From Prauserella_A sp040635515 (GTDB lineage Bacteria > Actinomycetota > Actinomycetes > Mycobacteriales > Pseudonocardiaceae): 64,000 nucleotides of DNA. This document shows positions 35,344-44,575 of the stretch, piece by piece. Under the pieces are notes generated by a model. That model saw only the letters and a list, made by a program, of their open reading frames with translations. It was not told where the DNA came from and did no database searches. Where the stretch lies: positions 310,001 through 374,000 of the forward strand of contig JBEYHY010000001.1 of assembly GCA_040635515.1 (NCBI GenBank), written 5' to 3'. Positions within the stretch are counted from its first letter, which is position 1; each line of letters starts with the position of its first letter. Made by a program: the position numbers and the translations under genes.

Positions 35344-36092
35344 AAAAGCAGGACTCCTTCGACCAGCACGGTGGCGCGCAGCCGCCCGCTGCCGGAGCCG
35401 TGCCTGCCCAGGTGACGGCCGAAGGCCGGACCAGGAACGAAGTCGCCAGACTGTTGCTGGAACAAGGGCCGATGTCGGCCGTCGCCGTCGCCGAACAACT
35501 CGGCATCAGCCCGACCGCGGTGCGCCGCCACCTCGACGTGCTGGTTTCCGACGACGAGGCGGAGACACGGGAAGCTCCGCGCCGCGGCCCCCGGGGAAGG
35601 GGCAGGCCCGCCAAGCTCTTCCTGCTCACCGAGCAGGGGAGGGCACGGTTCGGCCATGCCTACGACGACCTCGCGGTCGCCGCGGTCCGGTTCCTCGCCG
35701 AGCACGCGGGCGAGGAGGCGGTGAGGGCGTTCGCGGAACGCCGAGTGGCGGCACTCGTCGAGCCCTATCAGGAGGCGGTGACCCGTGAAGGGGAACCGGC
35801 TTCGCGAGCCGAGGCCCTGGCCGCGGCTCTGACCAGGGAGGGTTACGCTGCGTCGACCCGTCAGGTCGGCGCGGGCGAGCAACTCTGCCAGCACCACTGC
35901 CCGGTCGCCCACGTCGCTGCTGTGTTCCCGCAGCTCTGCGAGGCGGAGACCGAGGCATTCGCCAAGCTGCTCGGAACTCACGTGCAGCGACTGGCGACCA
36001 TCGCACGCGGTGACGCCGCGTGCACGACGCACGTACCCATCGAACAGGTGGGTATCGAAGCAAGAACTCCGGACGGAGGGACGACCGCATGA
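35340..36092 (+). CDS. sufR: Fe-S cluster-sensing transcriptional repressor SufR
   Basis: A DeoR/ArsR-type winged-helix regulator of 250 residues. The HTH lies at about 33-68 (AVAVAEQLGISPTAVRRHLDVL). The C-terminal sensor domain carries cysteines C183, C187, C200 and C228, suitable as ligands for a Fe-S cluster. In relatives the cluster-loaded form represses suf, and loss of the cluster under iron or redox stress relieves it. The GTG start overlaps a palindromic operator, and no ribosome site is visible, suggesting a leaderless message. Its stop overlaps the sufB ATG (ATGA). Confidence 0.93.
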   Translation: MKKQDSFDQHGGAQPPAAGAVPAQVTAEGRTRNEVARLLLEQGPMSAVAVAEQLGISPTAVRRHLDVLVSDDEAETREAPRRGPRGRGRPAKLFLLTEQGRARFGHAYDDLAVAAVRFLAEHAGEEAVRAFAERRVAALVEPYQEAVTREGEPASRAEALAAALTREGYAASTRQVGAGEQLCQHHCPVAHVAAVFPQLCEAETEAFAKLLGTHVQRLATIARGDAACTTHVPIEQVGIEARTPDGGTTA

Positions 36093-37537
36093 CTGCCGCT
36101 GCCGAGCAGCGCAATTCCACCACGGCCCCGCTCAGCCAGGAAGAGACAATCGACTCCCTTGGCAACTACGCCTTCGGCTGGGCGGACCCGGACACGGCGG
36201 GCGCGAGCGCGCGCCGCGGACTCAACGAGGACGTCGTCACCGACATCTCCTCGAAGAAGTCCGAGCCGGAGTGGATGCGCGACGCGCGACTGAAAGCGCT
36301 CAAACTGTTCGAACGCAAGCCCATGCCCAACTGGGGTGCGGACCTGTCGGGGATCGACTTCGACAACATCAAGTACTTCGTGCGTTCCACGGAGAAGCAG
36401 GCCACGAGCTGGGACGAGCTGCCTGCCGACATCAAGAACACCTACGACAAGCTCGGCATCCCCGAGGCCGAGAAGCAGCGCCTCATCGCGGGTGTCGCCG
36501 CCCAGTACGAGTCCGAGGTGGTCTACCACCAGATCCGCGAGGACCTCGAAAAGCAGGGCGTGCTGTTCCTCGACACCGACACCGCGCTGCGGGAGCACCC
36601 GGAGCTGTTCAAGGAGTACTTCGGTTCGGTCATCCCCGCCGGTGACAACAAGTTCTCCGCGCTGAACACCGCGGTGTGGTCGGGTGGCTCCTTCATCTAC
36701 GTGCCGCCGGGCGTGCACGTCGACATCCCGCTGCAGGCCTACTTCCGGATCAACACCGAGAACATGGGCCAGTTCGAGCGGACGCTGATCATCGTCGACG
36801 AGGACGCCTACGTGCACTACGTCGAAGGCTGCACGGCCCCGATCTACAAGTCCGACTCGCTGCACTCGGCCGTCGTGGAGATCATCGTGAAGAAGGGCGG
36901 CCGCTGCCGCTACACGACGATCCAGAACTGGTCGAACAATGTCTACAACCTGGTCACCAAGCGCGCCAAGGCCGAAGAGGGCGCGACCATGGAGTGGATC
37001 GACGGCAACATCGGCTCTAAGGTCACCATGAAGTACCCGTCGGTGTTCCTGATGGGCGAGCACGCGAAGGGCGAGGTCCTCTCGGTCGCCTTCGCCGGCG
37101 AGGGCCAGCACCAGGACGCGGGCGCCAAGATGGAGCACCTCGCCCCGCACACCTCCTCGACGATCGTGTCGAAGTCGGTAGCGCGCGGCGGTGGCCGTAC
37201 CTCCTACCGCGGTCTGGTCAAGGTCGCCAAGCGGGCGCACCACTCGCGCTCGACGGTCAAGTGCGACGCGCTGCTCGTGGACACGATCTCGCGCTCGGAC
37301 ACCTACCCCTACGTCGACATCCGCAACGACGACGTGTCGATGGGGCACGAGGCGACCGTGTCGAAGGTGAGCGAGGACCAGCTTTTCTACCTGATGTCCC
37401 GTGGTCTCACCGAGGACGAGGCCATGGCCATGGTCGTCCGCGGATTCGTCGAGCCCATCGCACGCGAGTTGCCGATGGAGTACGCGCTCGAACTGAACCG
37501 CCTGATCGAACTGCAGATGGAAGGAGCCGTCGGCTGA
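36089..37537 (+). CDS. sufB: Fe-S cluster scaffold protein SufB
   Basis: Core scaffold of the SUF complex (SufBC2D) on which Fe-S clusters are assembled. The 482-residue protein is full length, with the conserved right-handed beta-helix region (YVHYVEGCTAPIY, GRCRYTTIQNWSNNVYN) and the C-terminal SRSDTYPYVDIRNDD. Unlike the M. tuberculosis gene, no intein interrupts it. ATG 36089 overlaps the sufR stop and has GGACGGAGGG upstream. Co-transcribed with sufD, 1 bp apart. Confidence 0.97.
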   Translation: MTAAAEQRNSTTAPLSQEETIDSLGNYAFGWADPDTAGASARRGLNEDVVTDISSKKSEPEWMRDARLKALKLFERKPMPNWGADLSGIDFDNIKYFVRSTEKQATSWDELPADIKNTYDKLGIPEAEKQRLIAGVAAQYESEVVYHQIREDLEKQGVLFLDTDTALREHPELFKEYFGSVIPAGDNKFSALNTAVWSGGSFIYVPPGVHVDIPLQAYFRINTENMGQFERTLIIVDEDAYVHYVEGCTAPIYKSDSLHSAVVEIIVKKGGRCRYTTIQNWSNNVYNLVTKRAKAEEGATMEWIDGNIGSKVTMKYPSVFLMGEHAKGEVLSVAFAGEGQHQDAGAKMEHLAPHTSSTIVSKSVARGGGRTSYRGLVKVAKRAHHSRSTVKCDALLVDTISRSDTYPYVDIRNDDVSMGHEATVSKVSEDQLFYLMSRGLTEDEAMAMVVRGFVEPIARELPMEYALELNRLIELQMEGAVG

Positions 37538-37538
37538 C

Positions 37539-38726
37539 ATGGCGGTGACGGAAAAGGACACACCCGCCGGTGCGGCCGGTGTCGCGAGTGCGGCGGAGGC
37601 CGTCGTGCCCGCGGCATCGAGGGCCGAGCGGTTCTCCGGGTTCGACGTCGAGGCCTTCGAGGTCCCGAGCGGTCGCGAGGAGAACTGGCGGTTCACGCCC
37701 ATGAAGCGGCTGCGGGGCCTGCACGACGGCTCCGCGGCCGCGACGGGCGAACTGAAGGTCGACGCGGACGCCGCGCCCGAAGTGCGGGTGGAGACCGTCG
37801 CCAGGGACGACGCCAGGCTCGGCGAGGCCGGTGTCCCCAGTGACAGGGTCGCCGCGCAGGCGTACTCCTCCTTCGCGACGGCCACCGTGGTGACCGTGCC
37901 GAAGGAGACCGTTGCCTCCAAGCCGACGGTCATCCGGCTGACCGGCCCCGGCGAGGGCAACACCGCCTACGGGCACGTTCAGGTGCGGGCCGAGGCGTTT
38001 TCCAAGGCCACGGTCGTGCTCGACCACATCGGCTCCGGCACCTACGCCGACAACGTCGAGTTCGTCATGGGCGACGGCGCGCAGCTCACCGTGCTCAGCG
38101 TGCAGGACTGGGCCGACGACGCGGTGCACGTCTCCGAGCAGCACCTGCGGCTCGGCCGCGACGCGAAGCTCAAGCACTTCGTGGTCACGCTCGGCGGCGA
38201 CCTGGTGCGGGTCAGCCCCACCGCGACGTTCGCCGACACCGGTGGCGACGTCGAAATGCTCGGCCTGCACTTCGCCGACGCGGGCCAGCACCAGGAACAC
38301 CGCCTCTTCGTCGACCACGCCGTTCCGCACTGCAAGTCGAACGTCGTGTACAAGGGCGCGTTGCAGGGTGAAGGCGCCCACTCGGTGTGGATCGGTGACG
38401 TGCTCATCAGGGCGGCGGCCGAGGCGACCGAGACGTTCGAACTGAACCGCAACCTCGTACTCACCGCGGGGGCCCGCGCCGACTCGGTGCCCAACCTGGA
38501 GATCGAGACCGGCGAGATCACCGGCGCCGGGCACGCAAGCGCGACGGGAAGGTTCGACGACGAGCAGTTGTTCTACCTGCAGTCGCGCGGAATCGCGGAG
38601 GAGCAGGCGCGCAGGCTCGTTGTGCGCGGCTTCTTCCACGAGATCCTGATGAAGATCGACGTCCCCGAGGTGCGGGAGCGCCTTGAGGCCGCCATCGAGG
38701 AAGAGCTCCAGGCCGTCGGCGTCTGA
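37539..38726 (+). CDS. sufD: Fe-S cluster assembly protein SufD
   Basis: Partner of SufB in the SufBC2D complex. The 395-residue protein has a variable N-terminus with the REENWRFTPMKRL motif common to SufD, then the beta-helix core (HVQVRAEAFSKATVVLDHIG...). It ends with DEQLFYLQSRGIAEEQARRLVVRGFF, paralogous to the end of SufB. Start ATG 37539 directly follows the sufB stop. Confidence 0.96.
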   Translation: MAVTEKDTPAGAAGVASAAEAVVPAASRAERFSGFDVEAFEVPSGREENWRFTPMKRLRGLHDGSAAATGELKVDADAAPEVRVETVARDDARLGEAGVPSDRVAAQAYSSFATATVVTVPKETVASKPTVIRLTGPGEGNTAYGHVQVRAEAFSKATVVLDHIGSGTYADNVEFVMGDGAQLTVLSVQDWADDAVHVSEQHLRLGRDAKLKHFVVTLGGDLVRVSPTATFADTGGDVEMLGLHFADAGQHQEHRLFVDHAVPHCKSNVVYKGALQGEGAHSVWIGDVLIRAAAEATETFELNRNLVLTAGARADSVPNLEIETGEITGAGHASATGRFDDEQLFYLQSRGIAEEQARRLVVRGFFHEILMKIDVPEVRERLEAAIEEELQAVGV

Positions 38727-38763
38727 GCACCACCACCCGAACTGACGAGAGAAACGAAGAGGC

Positions 38764-39531
38764 ATGGCACTACTGGAGATCAAGGATCTGCACGCCGACG
38801 TCGTCACCGACGAGGGCAACAAGGAGATCCTCAAGGGCGTCAACCTGACGATCCGCTCTGGCGAGACCCACGCGATCATGGGCCCCAACGGTTCAGGCAA
38901 GTCGACGTTGTCCTACGCCATCGCCGGTCACCCCAAGTACGAGGTGACCTCGGGCGAGGTGCTGCTGGACGGCGAGAACGTGCTCGACATGACCGTCGAC
39001 GAGCGGGCGCGCGCGGGACTGTTCCTCGCGATGCAGTACCCGGTCGAGGTTCCCGGCGTCTCGATGTCCAACTTCCTGCGTTCCGCGGCGACCGCCGTCC
39101 GCGGTGAGGCCCCCAAGCTGCGGCACTGGGTCAAAGAGGTCAAGGAAGAGATGGGCAAGCTGGAGATCGCTTCCGAGTTCGCGGAGCGCAGCGTGAACGA
39201 GGGCTTCTCCGGCGGTGAGAAGAAGCGGCACGAGATCCTGCAGCTCGCTCTGCTCAGGCCGAAGATCGCGATTCTCGACGAGACCGACTCCGGCCTCGAC
39301 GTCGACGCGCTGCGGGTCGTCTCGGAAGCCGTCAACGAGTTCAAGAAGAGCAACGACGTCGGCGTCATGCTGATCACGCACTACACGCGCATCCTCAAGC
39401 ACATCCACCCCGATTTCGTGCACGTGTTCGCGGGTGGCCGGATCGTCGAGTCGGGCGGCAAGGAGCTCGCCGACGAGCTGGAGGAGAACGGCTACGTGAA
39501 GTACACCGACAAGGCAGAAGCGGCAGTCTGA
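38764..39531 (+). CDS. sufC: Fe-S assembly ATPase SufC
   Basis: Soluble ABC-type ATPase powering SufBD during cluster assembly. The 255-residue protein has Walker A GPNGSGKST, signature FSGGEKKR and Walker B IAILDETDSGLD, in which D-E-T is the SufC-specific variant. ATG 38764 lies 37 bp after sufD with an AAGAGGC ribosome site. Highly conserved length. Confidence 0.97.
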   Translation: MALLEIKDLHADVVTDEGNKEILKGVNLTIRSGETHAIMGPNGSGKSTLSYAIAGHPKYEVTSGEVLLDGENVLDMTVDERARAGLFLAMQYPVEVPGVSMSNFLRSAATAVRGEAPKLRHWVKEVKEEMGKLEIASEFAERSVNEGFSGGEKKRHEILQLALLRPKIAILDETDSGLDVDALRVVSEAVNEFKKSNDVGVMLITHYTRILKHIHPDFVHVFAGGRIVESGGKELADELEENGYVKYTDKAEAAV

Positions 39532-39563
39532 GCACTCACTGGCATCGAAAGGAGTGTGGCGCG

Positions 39564-40874
39564 ATGAGCACGACAGCCGAATCCGCCGAGCTACTGCCTC
39601 TGGATGTCACGGCGGTGCGCGCCGACTTCCCGATCCTGTCGCGCACGGTCCGCGACGGAAAGCCGTTGGTGTACCTGGATTCGGGGGCGACCTCGCAGCG
39701 CCCTGCCCCGGTGCTCGACGCGGAACGGAGGTTCCTTGAGACCTCCAACGCCGCCGTGCACCGGGGTGCGCACCAACTCGCCGAGGAGGCCACCGACGCC
39801 TACGAGGCGGCGAGGGCCGCGATCGCCGGCTTCGTCGGCGCTACCCCCGGCGAGCTGGTGTTCACCAAGAACGCGACGGAGGGCATCAACCTCGTCGCCT
39901 ACGCGATGAGCAACGCCGCCACGGCGGGCGAGGCCGCGCGCCGGTTTTCCGTCGGTCCCGGTGACGAGATCGTCGTCACCGAGATGGAACACCACGCGAA
40001 TCTCGTTCCGTGGCAGCAGTTGTGCCAGCGGACCGGCGCGACCCTGCGCTGGTTCGGGGTGACCGGGGAAGGACGGCTCGATCTCTCCTCGATCGACGAG
40101 TTGATCAACGAGCGGACCAAGATCGTCGCGTTCGCCCACCAGTCCAATGTGCTCGGCACCGTGAACCCGGTGGAAACGCTGACCCGCAAGGCACACGAGG
40201 TCGGCGCGCTGGTCGTACTGGACGCCTGTCAGTCCGTGCCGCACTTCCCCGTGAACTTCACCGAACTCGGCATCGACTTCGCCGTGTTCTCGGGGCACAA
40301 GATGCTCGGTCCCTCCGGTATCGGTGTGCTGTACGGGCGCCGCGAACTGCTTGAGGCCATGCCGCCGTTCCTCACCGGTGGGTCGATGATCGAACTGGTG
40401 CGGATGGAGGGGTCGACCTTCGCGCCGCCCCCGCAGCGGTTCGAGGCCGGTGTTCCGATGACCTCACAGGCCGTCGGGCTCGGCGCCGCGGTGGACTACC
40501 TCAATGCGATCGGCATGGACCGCGTCGCGGCGCACGAGCACCTGCTCGCCGAACACGCGCTCGCCGGAATCAGGGAGATTCCGGGGGTGCGCGTGATCGG
40601 GCCGGACAACACGGTTGATCGCGGAGCGACGGTGGCGTTCGTCATCGACGGCGTGCATCCGCACGACGCGGGTCAGGTGCTGGACAGTCTCGGCATCGCG
40701 GTGCGCGTCGGTCACCACTGCGCGTGGCCGTTGCACAGGACGTGCGGTGTCCCCGCGACGGTGCGCGCCTCGTTCTACCTCTACAACACACTGTCCGAAG
40801 TGGACGAGTTGCTGGCGGGGATCCGTGAAGCGCAACGGTTTTTCGGGGTCACGCCTGGTGAGGCGAAGGCATGA
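39564..40874 (+). CDS. sufS: Cysteine desulfurase SufS
   Basis: A PLP-dependent class II desulfurase delivering persulfide sulfur from cysteine to SufU. The 436-residue protein has the cofactor Lys in SGHKMLGPSG (K246), the PLP-stacking His in EMEHHANLVPW (H143), and the catalytic Cys in RVGHHCAWPL (C386). An AAAGGAG ribosome site precedes ATG 39564. The stop overlaps the sufU start by four bases. Confidence 0.97.
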   Translation: MSTTAESAELLPLDVTAVRADFPILSRTVRDGKPLVYLDSGATSQRPAPVLDAERRFLETSNAAVHRGAHQLAEEATDAYEAARAAIAGFVGATPGELVFTKNATEGINLVAYAMSNAATAGEAARRFSVGPGDEIVVTEMEHHANLVPWQQLCQRTGATLRWFGVTGEGRLDLSSIDELINERTKIVAFAHQSNVLGTVNPVETLTRKAHEVGALVVLDACQSVPHFPVNFTELGIDFAVFSGHKMLGPSGIGVLYGRRELLEAMPPFLTGGSMIELVRMEGSTFAPPPQRFEAGVPMTSQAVGLGAAVDYLNAIGMDRVAAHEHLLAEHALAGIREIPGVRVIGPDNTVDRGATVAFVIDGVHPHDAGQVLDSLGIAVRVGHHCAWPLHRTCGVPATVRASFYLYNTLSEVDELLAGIREAQRFFGVTPGEAKA

Positions 40875-41353
40875 ACCTGGAGAGCATGTACCAGGAGATC
40901 ATCCTGGACCACTACAAGAACCCGCACGGCCGCGGCCTGCGGGAGCCGTTCGACGCCGAGTCGTTCCAGGTCAACCCGACCTGCGGCGACGAGGTGACGC
41001 TGCGGCTCAAGGTCGACGACGGCAAGGTCACCGACGTGTCCTACGACGGGCAGGGCTGCTCGATCAGCCAGGCTTCCGTTTCGGTGATGACGGATCTGGT
41101 GACGGGGCACGGCGTCGACGAGGCGCTGGGCACGATGGACGCCTTCGTCGAGCTGATGCAGGGCAGGGGACAGGTCGAACCGGACGAGGACGTGCTTGAG
41201 GACGGCGTCGCGTTCGCGGGTGTTGCGAAGTACCCTGCGAGGGTCAAGTGCGCCCTGCTCGGCTGGATGGCGTTCAAGGACGCGCTGGCCAGGACGTCCG
41301 CCGATGCTGTGGCTTCAGCGGGTTTGGCCGACCGTGACGACGAGGTGAAGTGA
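40871..41353 (+). CDS. sufU: Zinc-dependent sulfurtransferase SufU
   Basis: Accepts persulfide from SufS and passes it to SufB. The 160-residue IscU-like protein keeps the three cysteines and the Asp that hold zinc: C38 and D40 in NPTCGD, C63 in GQGCSIS, and C127 in RVKCALLGW. It also has the insertion between the second and third Cys that marks SufU rather than IscU. ATG 40871 overlaps the sufS stop. Confidence 0.96.
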   Translation: MNLESMYQEIILDHYKNPHGRGLREPFDAESFQVNPTCGDEVTLRLKVDDGKVTDVSYDGQGCSISQASVSVMTDLVTGHGVDEALGTMDAFVELMQGRGQVEPDEDVLEDGVAFAGVAKYPARVKCALLGWMAFKDALARTSADAVASAGLADRDDEVK

Positions 41354-41796
41354 TGAGCGAGGGTGAGGTCATGACCGAGACGAGCGAGACCGCGACCCCC
41401 GAGCACCGCGAGGGACGTACCGCGGCTGATCTGCCGGAGCAGACGCCGCAAAATGGTGCCGACGGTGCCGGTGGTGCTGTCGCCAAGGTCGAGGACCTTG
41501 AGGAAGCCATGCGCGACGTCGTCGACCCCGAACTGGGCATCAACGTCGTCGATCTCGGGCTGGTGTACGACATCCGGGTCGAGCCGGACAACACCGCGAC
41601 GCTGGACATGACGCTGACGTCGGCGGCGTGCCCGCTCACCGATGTCATCGAGGACCAGACCGCGTCGGTGCTCACGGGCGGAGCCGGTCTCGTCGACGAC
41701 TTCCGGATCAACTGGGTCTGGATGCCGCCGTGGGGCCCGGAAAAGATCACCGAGGACGGCCGCGAACAACTGCGCGCGCTGGGCTTCACGGTCTGA
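41353..41796 (+). CDS. sufT: SufT-like Fe-S maturation protein (DUF59/MIP18)
   Basis: The 147-residue protein has a disordered N-terminal 40 residues followed by a DUF59 domain: EEAMRDVVDPELGINVVDLGLVYDI, then SAACPLTDV with its conserved Cys, and WVWMPPWGPEKIT. SufT proteins help mature Fe-S enzymes when demand is high. ATG 41353 overlaps the sufU stop (TGATG). It is the last suf gene; a 21-bp repeat array and a long hairpin follow. Confidence 0.92.
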   Translation: MSEGEVMTETSETATPEHREGRTAADLPEQTPQNGADGAGGAVAKVEDLEEAMRDVVDPELGINVVDLGLVYDIRVEPDNTATLDMTLTSAACPLTDVIEDQTASVLTGGAGLVDDFRINWVWMPPWGPEKITEDGREQLRALGFTV

Positions 41797-41821
41797 CCCG
41801 CACGGCGCGCCGGTGCCGGTG

Positions 41822-41884
41822 CGCGAGTCCCGCACTCAGGACGCCGAGATCCGCGCTCGTGCACGTGAGTTGCGCATTCATGTT
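41822..41884. repeat. 21-bp tandem repeat array B, 3 units
   Basis: Units begin at 41822, 41843 and 41864, each 21 bp. Each carries the dyad GAG(T/A)-N5-(A/G)(C/T)TC: GAGTCCCGCACTC, GAGATCCGCGCTC and GAGTTGCGCATTC. Unit 1 shares 18 consecutive bases with unit 1 of the array at 10120-10224. It lies right after sufT and 5 bp before the large terminator hairpin. Confidence 0.8.
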
Positions 41885-41888
41885 CACC

Positions 41889-41937
41889 CGGAGCCCGGTG
41901 GGGCGAGTGGAAACTCCATTCGCCCCACCGGGCTCCG
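41889..41937. terminator. Very stable hairpin at the end of the suf operon
   Basis: Bases 41889-41906 pair perfectly with 41920-41937 (18 bp). The pairing continues inward with one G-U pair to a three-base AAC loop, for a 23-bp stem in total. It lies between sufT and the convergent sensor-kinase gene, and so probably ends both transcripts. Confidence 0.85.
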
Positions 41938-41987
41938 TGGTGTGAGGCAGCGGGTGCCGAGAGCGAGGACGCCGGTCGGTTTCACTC

Positions 41988-43206
41988 TCACCCGGTGAGC
42001 GAGTCGGCTGCCGGGTCGCCCAGCGTCGCGGTACCTGGGAGCCCGGCCGCGAGCCGCCATCCGGTGCCCTCGGGGCCCGCGTGCAACGTTCCGCCGAGCA
42101 ACTCGATGCGTTCCCGCATACCGATCAGACCGTGCCGCTCGCCCTCGGCCCTGCCGGGCGAGGGGTCGGCGGGAACACCGGCGCCGTCGTCGGCGAGGCT
42201 GAGCCGGACGGTGTCGTCCCGCACGCCCGCCGAGAGCGTCACCGGCCGATGCCGGACCGGCATGCTTGAGCACGTTGGCCAGTCCTTCCTGGACGAACCG
42301 CAGCACGGCGAGCCCCGTGACGGCGTCGAGACCGGACAGTGCGGGATCGACCGTCGCGTCGACGGCCAGTCCCGACTGGCGGGCCCTGTCGACGGCGGCG
42401 GCGATGGCGATGGGCAATTCGCCCGGATCGACGAGGTCGCCACCGGCGGTCTCCGATGTCGAGGGATCCCGGAGCACGGTCACCAGCCTGCGCAGATCGG
42501 TCATCGCCGAGGAGCCGGTGTCATGGACATCGTCGAGCACCTCACGGATCCTCGGGTCACCGTCTGATGGCAACAGGTGCCGTGCGACGCCGGCCCGCAG
42601 CACGATCGAGGCCACGTGGTGGGCGACGAGATCGTGCAGTTCCCTCGCGATCGCCGTGCGCTCGGCGACGCGGGCCATCCGCGCTTCCGAGTGCCGAAGC
42701 CGTTCCTGTTGCGCCGCCCTTTCCTCTGCGAGCCCTGCCCGTGCCCTGACCCCGCCGAGGTAGGCGCCGAGGACCATCGGACCCCCGACGACGACGGCCG
42801 TCTGGAACACCACGCCCGCCACGTCCTTGTCGGAGTGCGCGATACCGGCGGCGAGATAGACGGCACCGAGGACGATCCCGGCAACGGCGAGTGGTTTTCC
42901 TGTCTTGCGCGCGGCCAGCTCGAACAACGCGAAGCTCGCCAGCACCTTGAGCGGAACGACCGTGTCCGCACCGAGCGTCTCGCCGAGGGCGAGCAGACCC
43001 GCTTGACACAGCGCGCACACCAGCGGCCATCGGGGCGAGCCCCAGCTCACCACCAGCGCGGCGAGTAGCAGCAGCCAGCCACCGTAACCGGGGTGCCCGA
43101 TGTCGGCGACCAGGAAGACGTAGCCGGCGGAGAGCGCGGACAGCACGGCGATGCGCACCGGCGTCATCCAGCGGCCGAAACGGCGGTCGGCGAGAAAAGT
43201 GGGCAC
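41988..43206 (-). pseudogene. NarL-family sensor histidine kinase, frameshifted in the ATPase domain
   Basis: The first 315 or so residues are a normal sensor kinase: five to six hydrophobic segments, a coiled coil, the phosphoacceptor helix AIARELHDLVAHHVASIVL, and the N box QEGLANVLKHAG. The frame then turns to Arg-rich nonsense that would end at 41884. The missing end of the ATPase domain, with its D-x-G-x-G box (ADDGAGV) and G2 region (GLIGMRERIELLGG), continues in another frame to a stop at 41988. One extra base near 42240-42247 explains it. It is either a real inactivation or a base-calling error. The GTG start at 43206 has AGGGAAGG upstream. It is divergent from an intact kinase gene. 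Confidence 0.8.
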
Positions 43207-43324
43207 GGGAACCTTCCCTGTTCGGAGCCGAGCATATCGGCGCCCCGCGACATACCAGCACCGATGAGGGAAGTCCCACCTGAGAGGGAGGCGCGGGGCG
43301 GCGAGGATTTGCGAAGATCGACGG

Positions 43325-44575
43325 GTGAACGGGTGGATTCGCCGCGTCGTCGGCCCTGTCGCCGACCGGCGTACCTACCGCCGCTGGACGTATCTGATCC
43401 TCGGGGGAGCGCTGTTTGCGCCCTACCTGTTGTTCGCGGCGTTCGTGGTGCCGGCAACCGTGCCGATCACCACGGAGGTCGGGCCCGCTCTTGCCCTGGG
43501 TGGCTCGGTGACCCTGCTGGTGCTCGCGGGTACCTCGCTGCTGCCCGCGGTGCGGGTGCTCGAAAGGGCCGCGGTACGGGAACTGCTCGACGATCCGGTC
43601 GCGGACGCCGGCCTGCCGGGCGGCAGGGAATGGGCCGACCTGTTGCGTGGCGGGATCATGTTCGTGACCCACGTACTCGTCGGCGGAGCACTGAGTCTCG
43701 CGAGCCTGCTGCTGCCGGTTTTCCTGGTGTTCTCGTTCGCGGCGCCATTCACCGGGCGGCTGGCGATCGGTTTCAGTATCGGTCCCGACGCTCCCCGAGG
43801 CTGGGCAGGCGCCTGGATACCGGCCCTGTTCCTGCTGGTGACCGTCCTGTTCTTCCACGCCGTCAACTGGGCGGGAGCCCTGCTGTCCACTTTGGCCGCA
43901 CGGCTGCTCGGTCCTTCCGTGGCCGAACGGATCGCCGCGCTGGAACGCCGCACCGGTCAGCTCGCCGAACGCAATCGCCTCGCCCGCGAACTGCACGACT
44001 CGGTGGGGCACACGCTGAGTGTCGTGTCCATTCAGGCTGGTGCGGCCCGCCGGACGCTGCACAGCGATCCGGAGACCGCCGAACGGGCGTTGCTGGCCAT
44101 CGAGGACTCGGCCCGGTCCGCGCTCGACGATCTCGACCACGTACTCGGCCTGCTGAGGGACGAGTCGGCGACCCGTACCCCGGCGAAGGGGCTGGCCCAA
44201 CTGTCCTCGCTGGCCGCGGCGAGCAGGGCGGGCGGAGTGCCCGTCGAGGAGCGGGTGCGCGGCGATCTCACGAGTGTCGCGCCCACCGTCGACAGGGAGG
44301 CGTACCGCATCCTGCAGGAATGCCTGACCAACGTCCTTCGCCACGCGGGCAGGGTCGCCGTTGTCGTCGCGGTCGAGGTAGGCGACGATGAACTGGCGCT
44401 GACCGTCCGCAATCCGCTCGGTGCAACACAGGGCAAGCGCAGGAAGGGCGGGGGAAGCGGGTTGCGGGGCATCGCCGACAGGGTCGCCGTGCTCGGCGGC
44501 GAGCTGGACTTCGGCAGCAGAGGCGAGTTCTGGGAGGTGTCGGTGCGACTGCCGAAGGGTGGAGGAACGTCGTGA
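43325..44575 (+). CDS. NarL-family sensor histidine kinase
   Basis: A 416-residue membrane sensor kinase with about four to six hydrophobic segments in the first 190 residues. A HisKA_3 helix with the phosphoacceptor His follows (ARELHDSVGHTLSVVSIQAG). The ATPase domain has an N box (QECLTNVLRHAG) and G2 region (GSGLRGIADRVAVLGG). The canonical DxGxG box is replaced by TVRNPLGAT, as seen in some relatives. The stop overlaps the start of the response-regulator gene (GTGA), so the two form a two-component system. The signal is unknown. Confidence 0.92.
   Translation: MNGWIRRVVGPVADRRTYRRWTYLILGGALFAPYLLFAAFVVPATVPITTEVGPALALGGSVTLLVLAGTSLLPAVRVLERAAVRELLDDPVADAGLPGGREWADLLRGGIMFVTHVLVGGALSLASLLLPVFLVFSFAAPFTGRLAIGFSIGPDAPRGWAGAWIPALFLLVTVLFFHAVNWAGALLSTLAARLLGPSVAERIAALERRTGQLAERNRLARELHDSVGHTLSVVSIQAGAARRTLHSDPETAERALLAIEDSARSALDDLDHVLGLLRDESATRTPAKGLAQLSSLAAASRAGGVPVEERVRGDLTSVAPTVDREAYRILQECLTNVLRHAGRVAVVVAVEVGDDELALTVRNPLGATQGKRRKGGGSGLRGIADRVAVLGGELDFGSRGEFWEVSVRLPKGGGTS

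Noticed and set aside
36089..37537. Intein in SufB
   Set aside because: The protein is collinear with ordinary SufB at 482 residues, so none is present despite the mycobacterial precedent.
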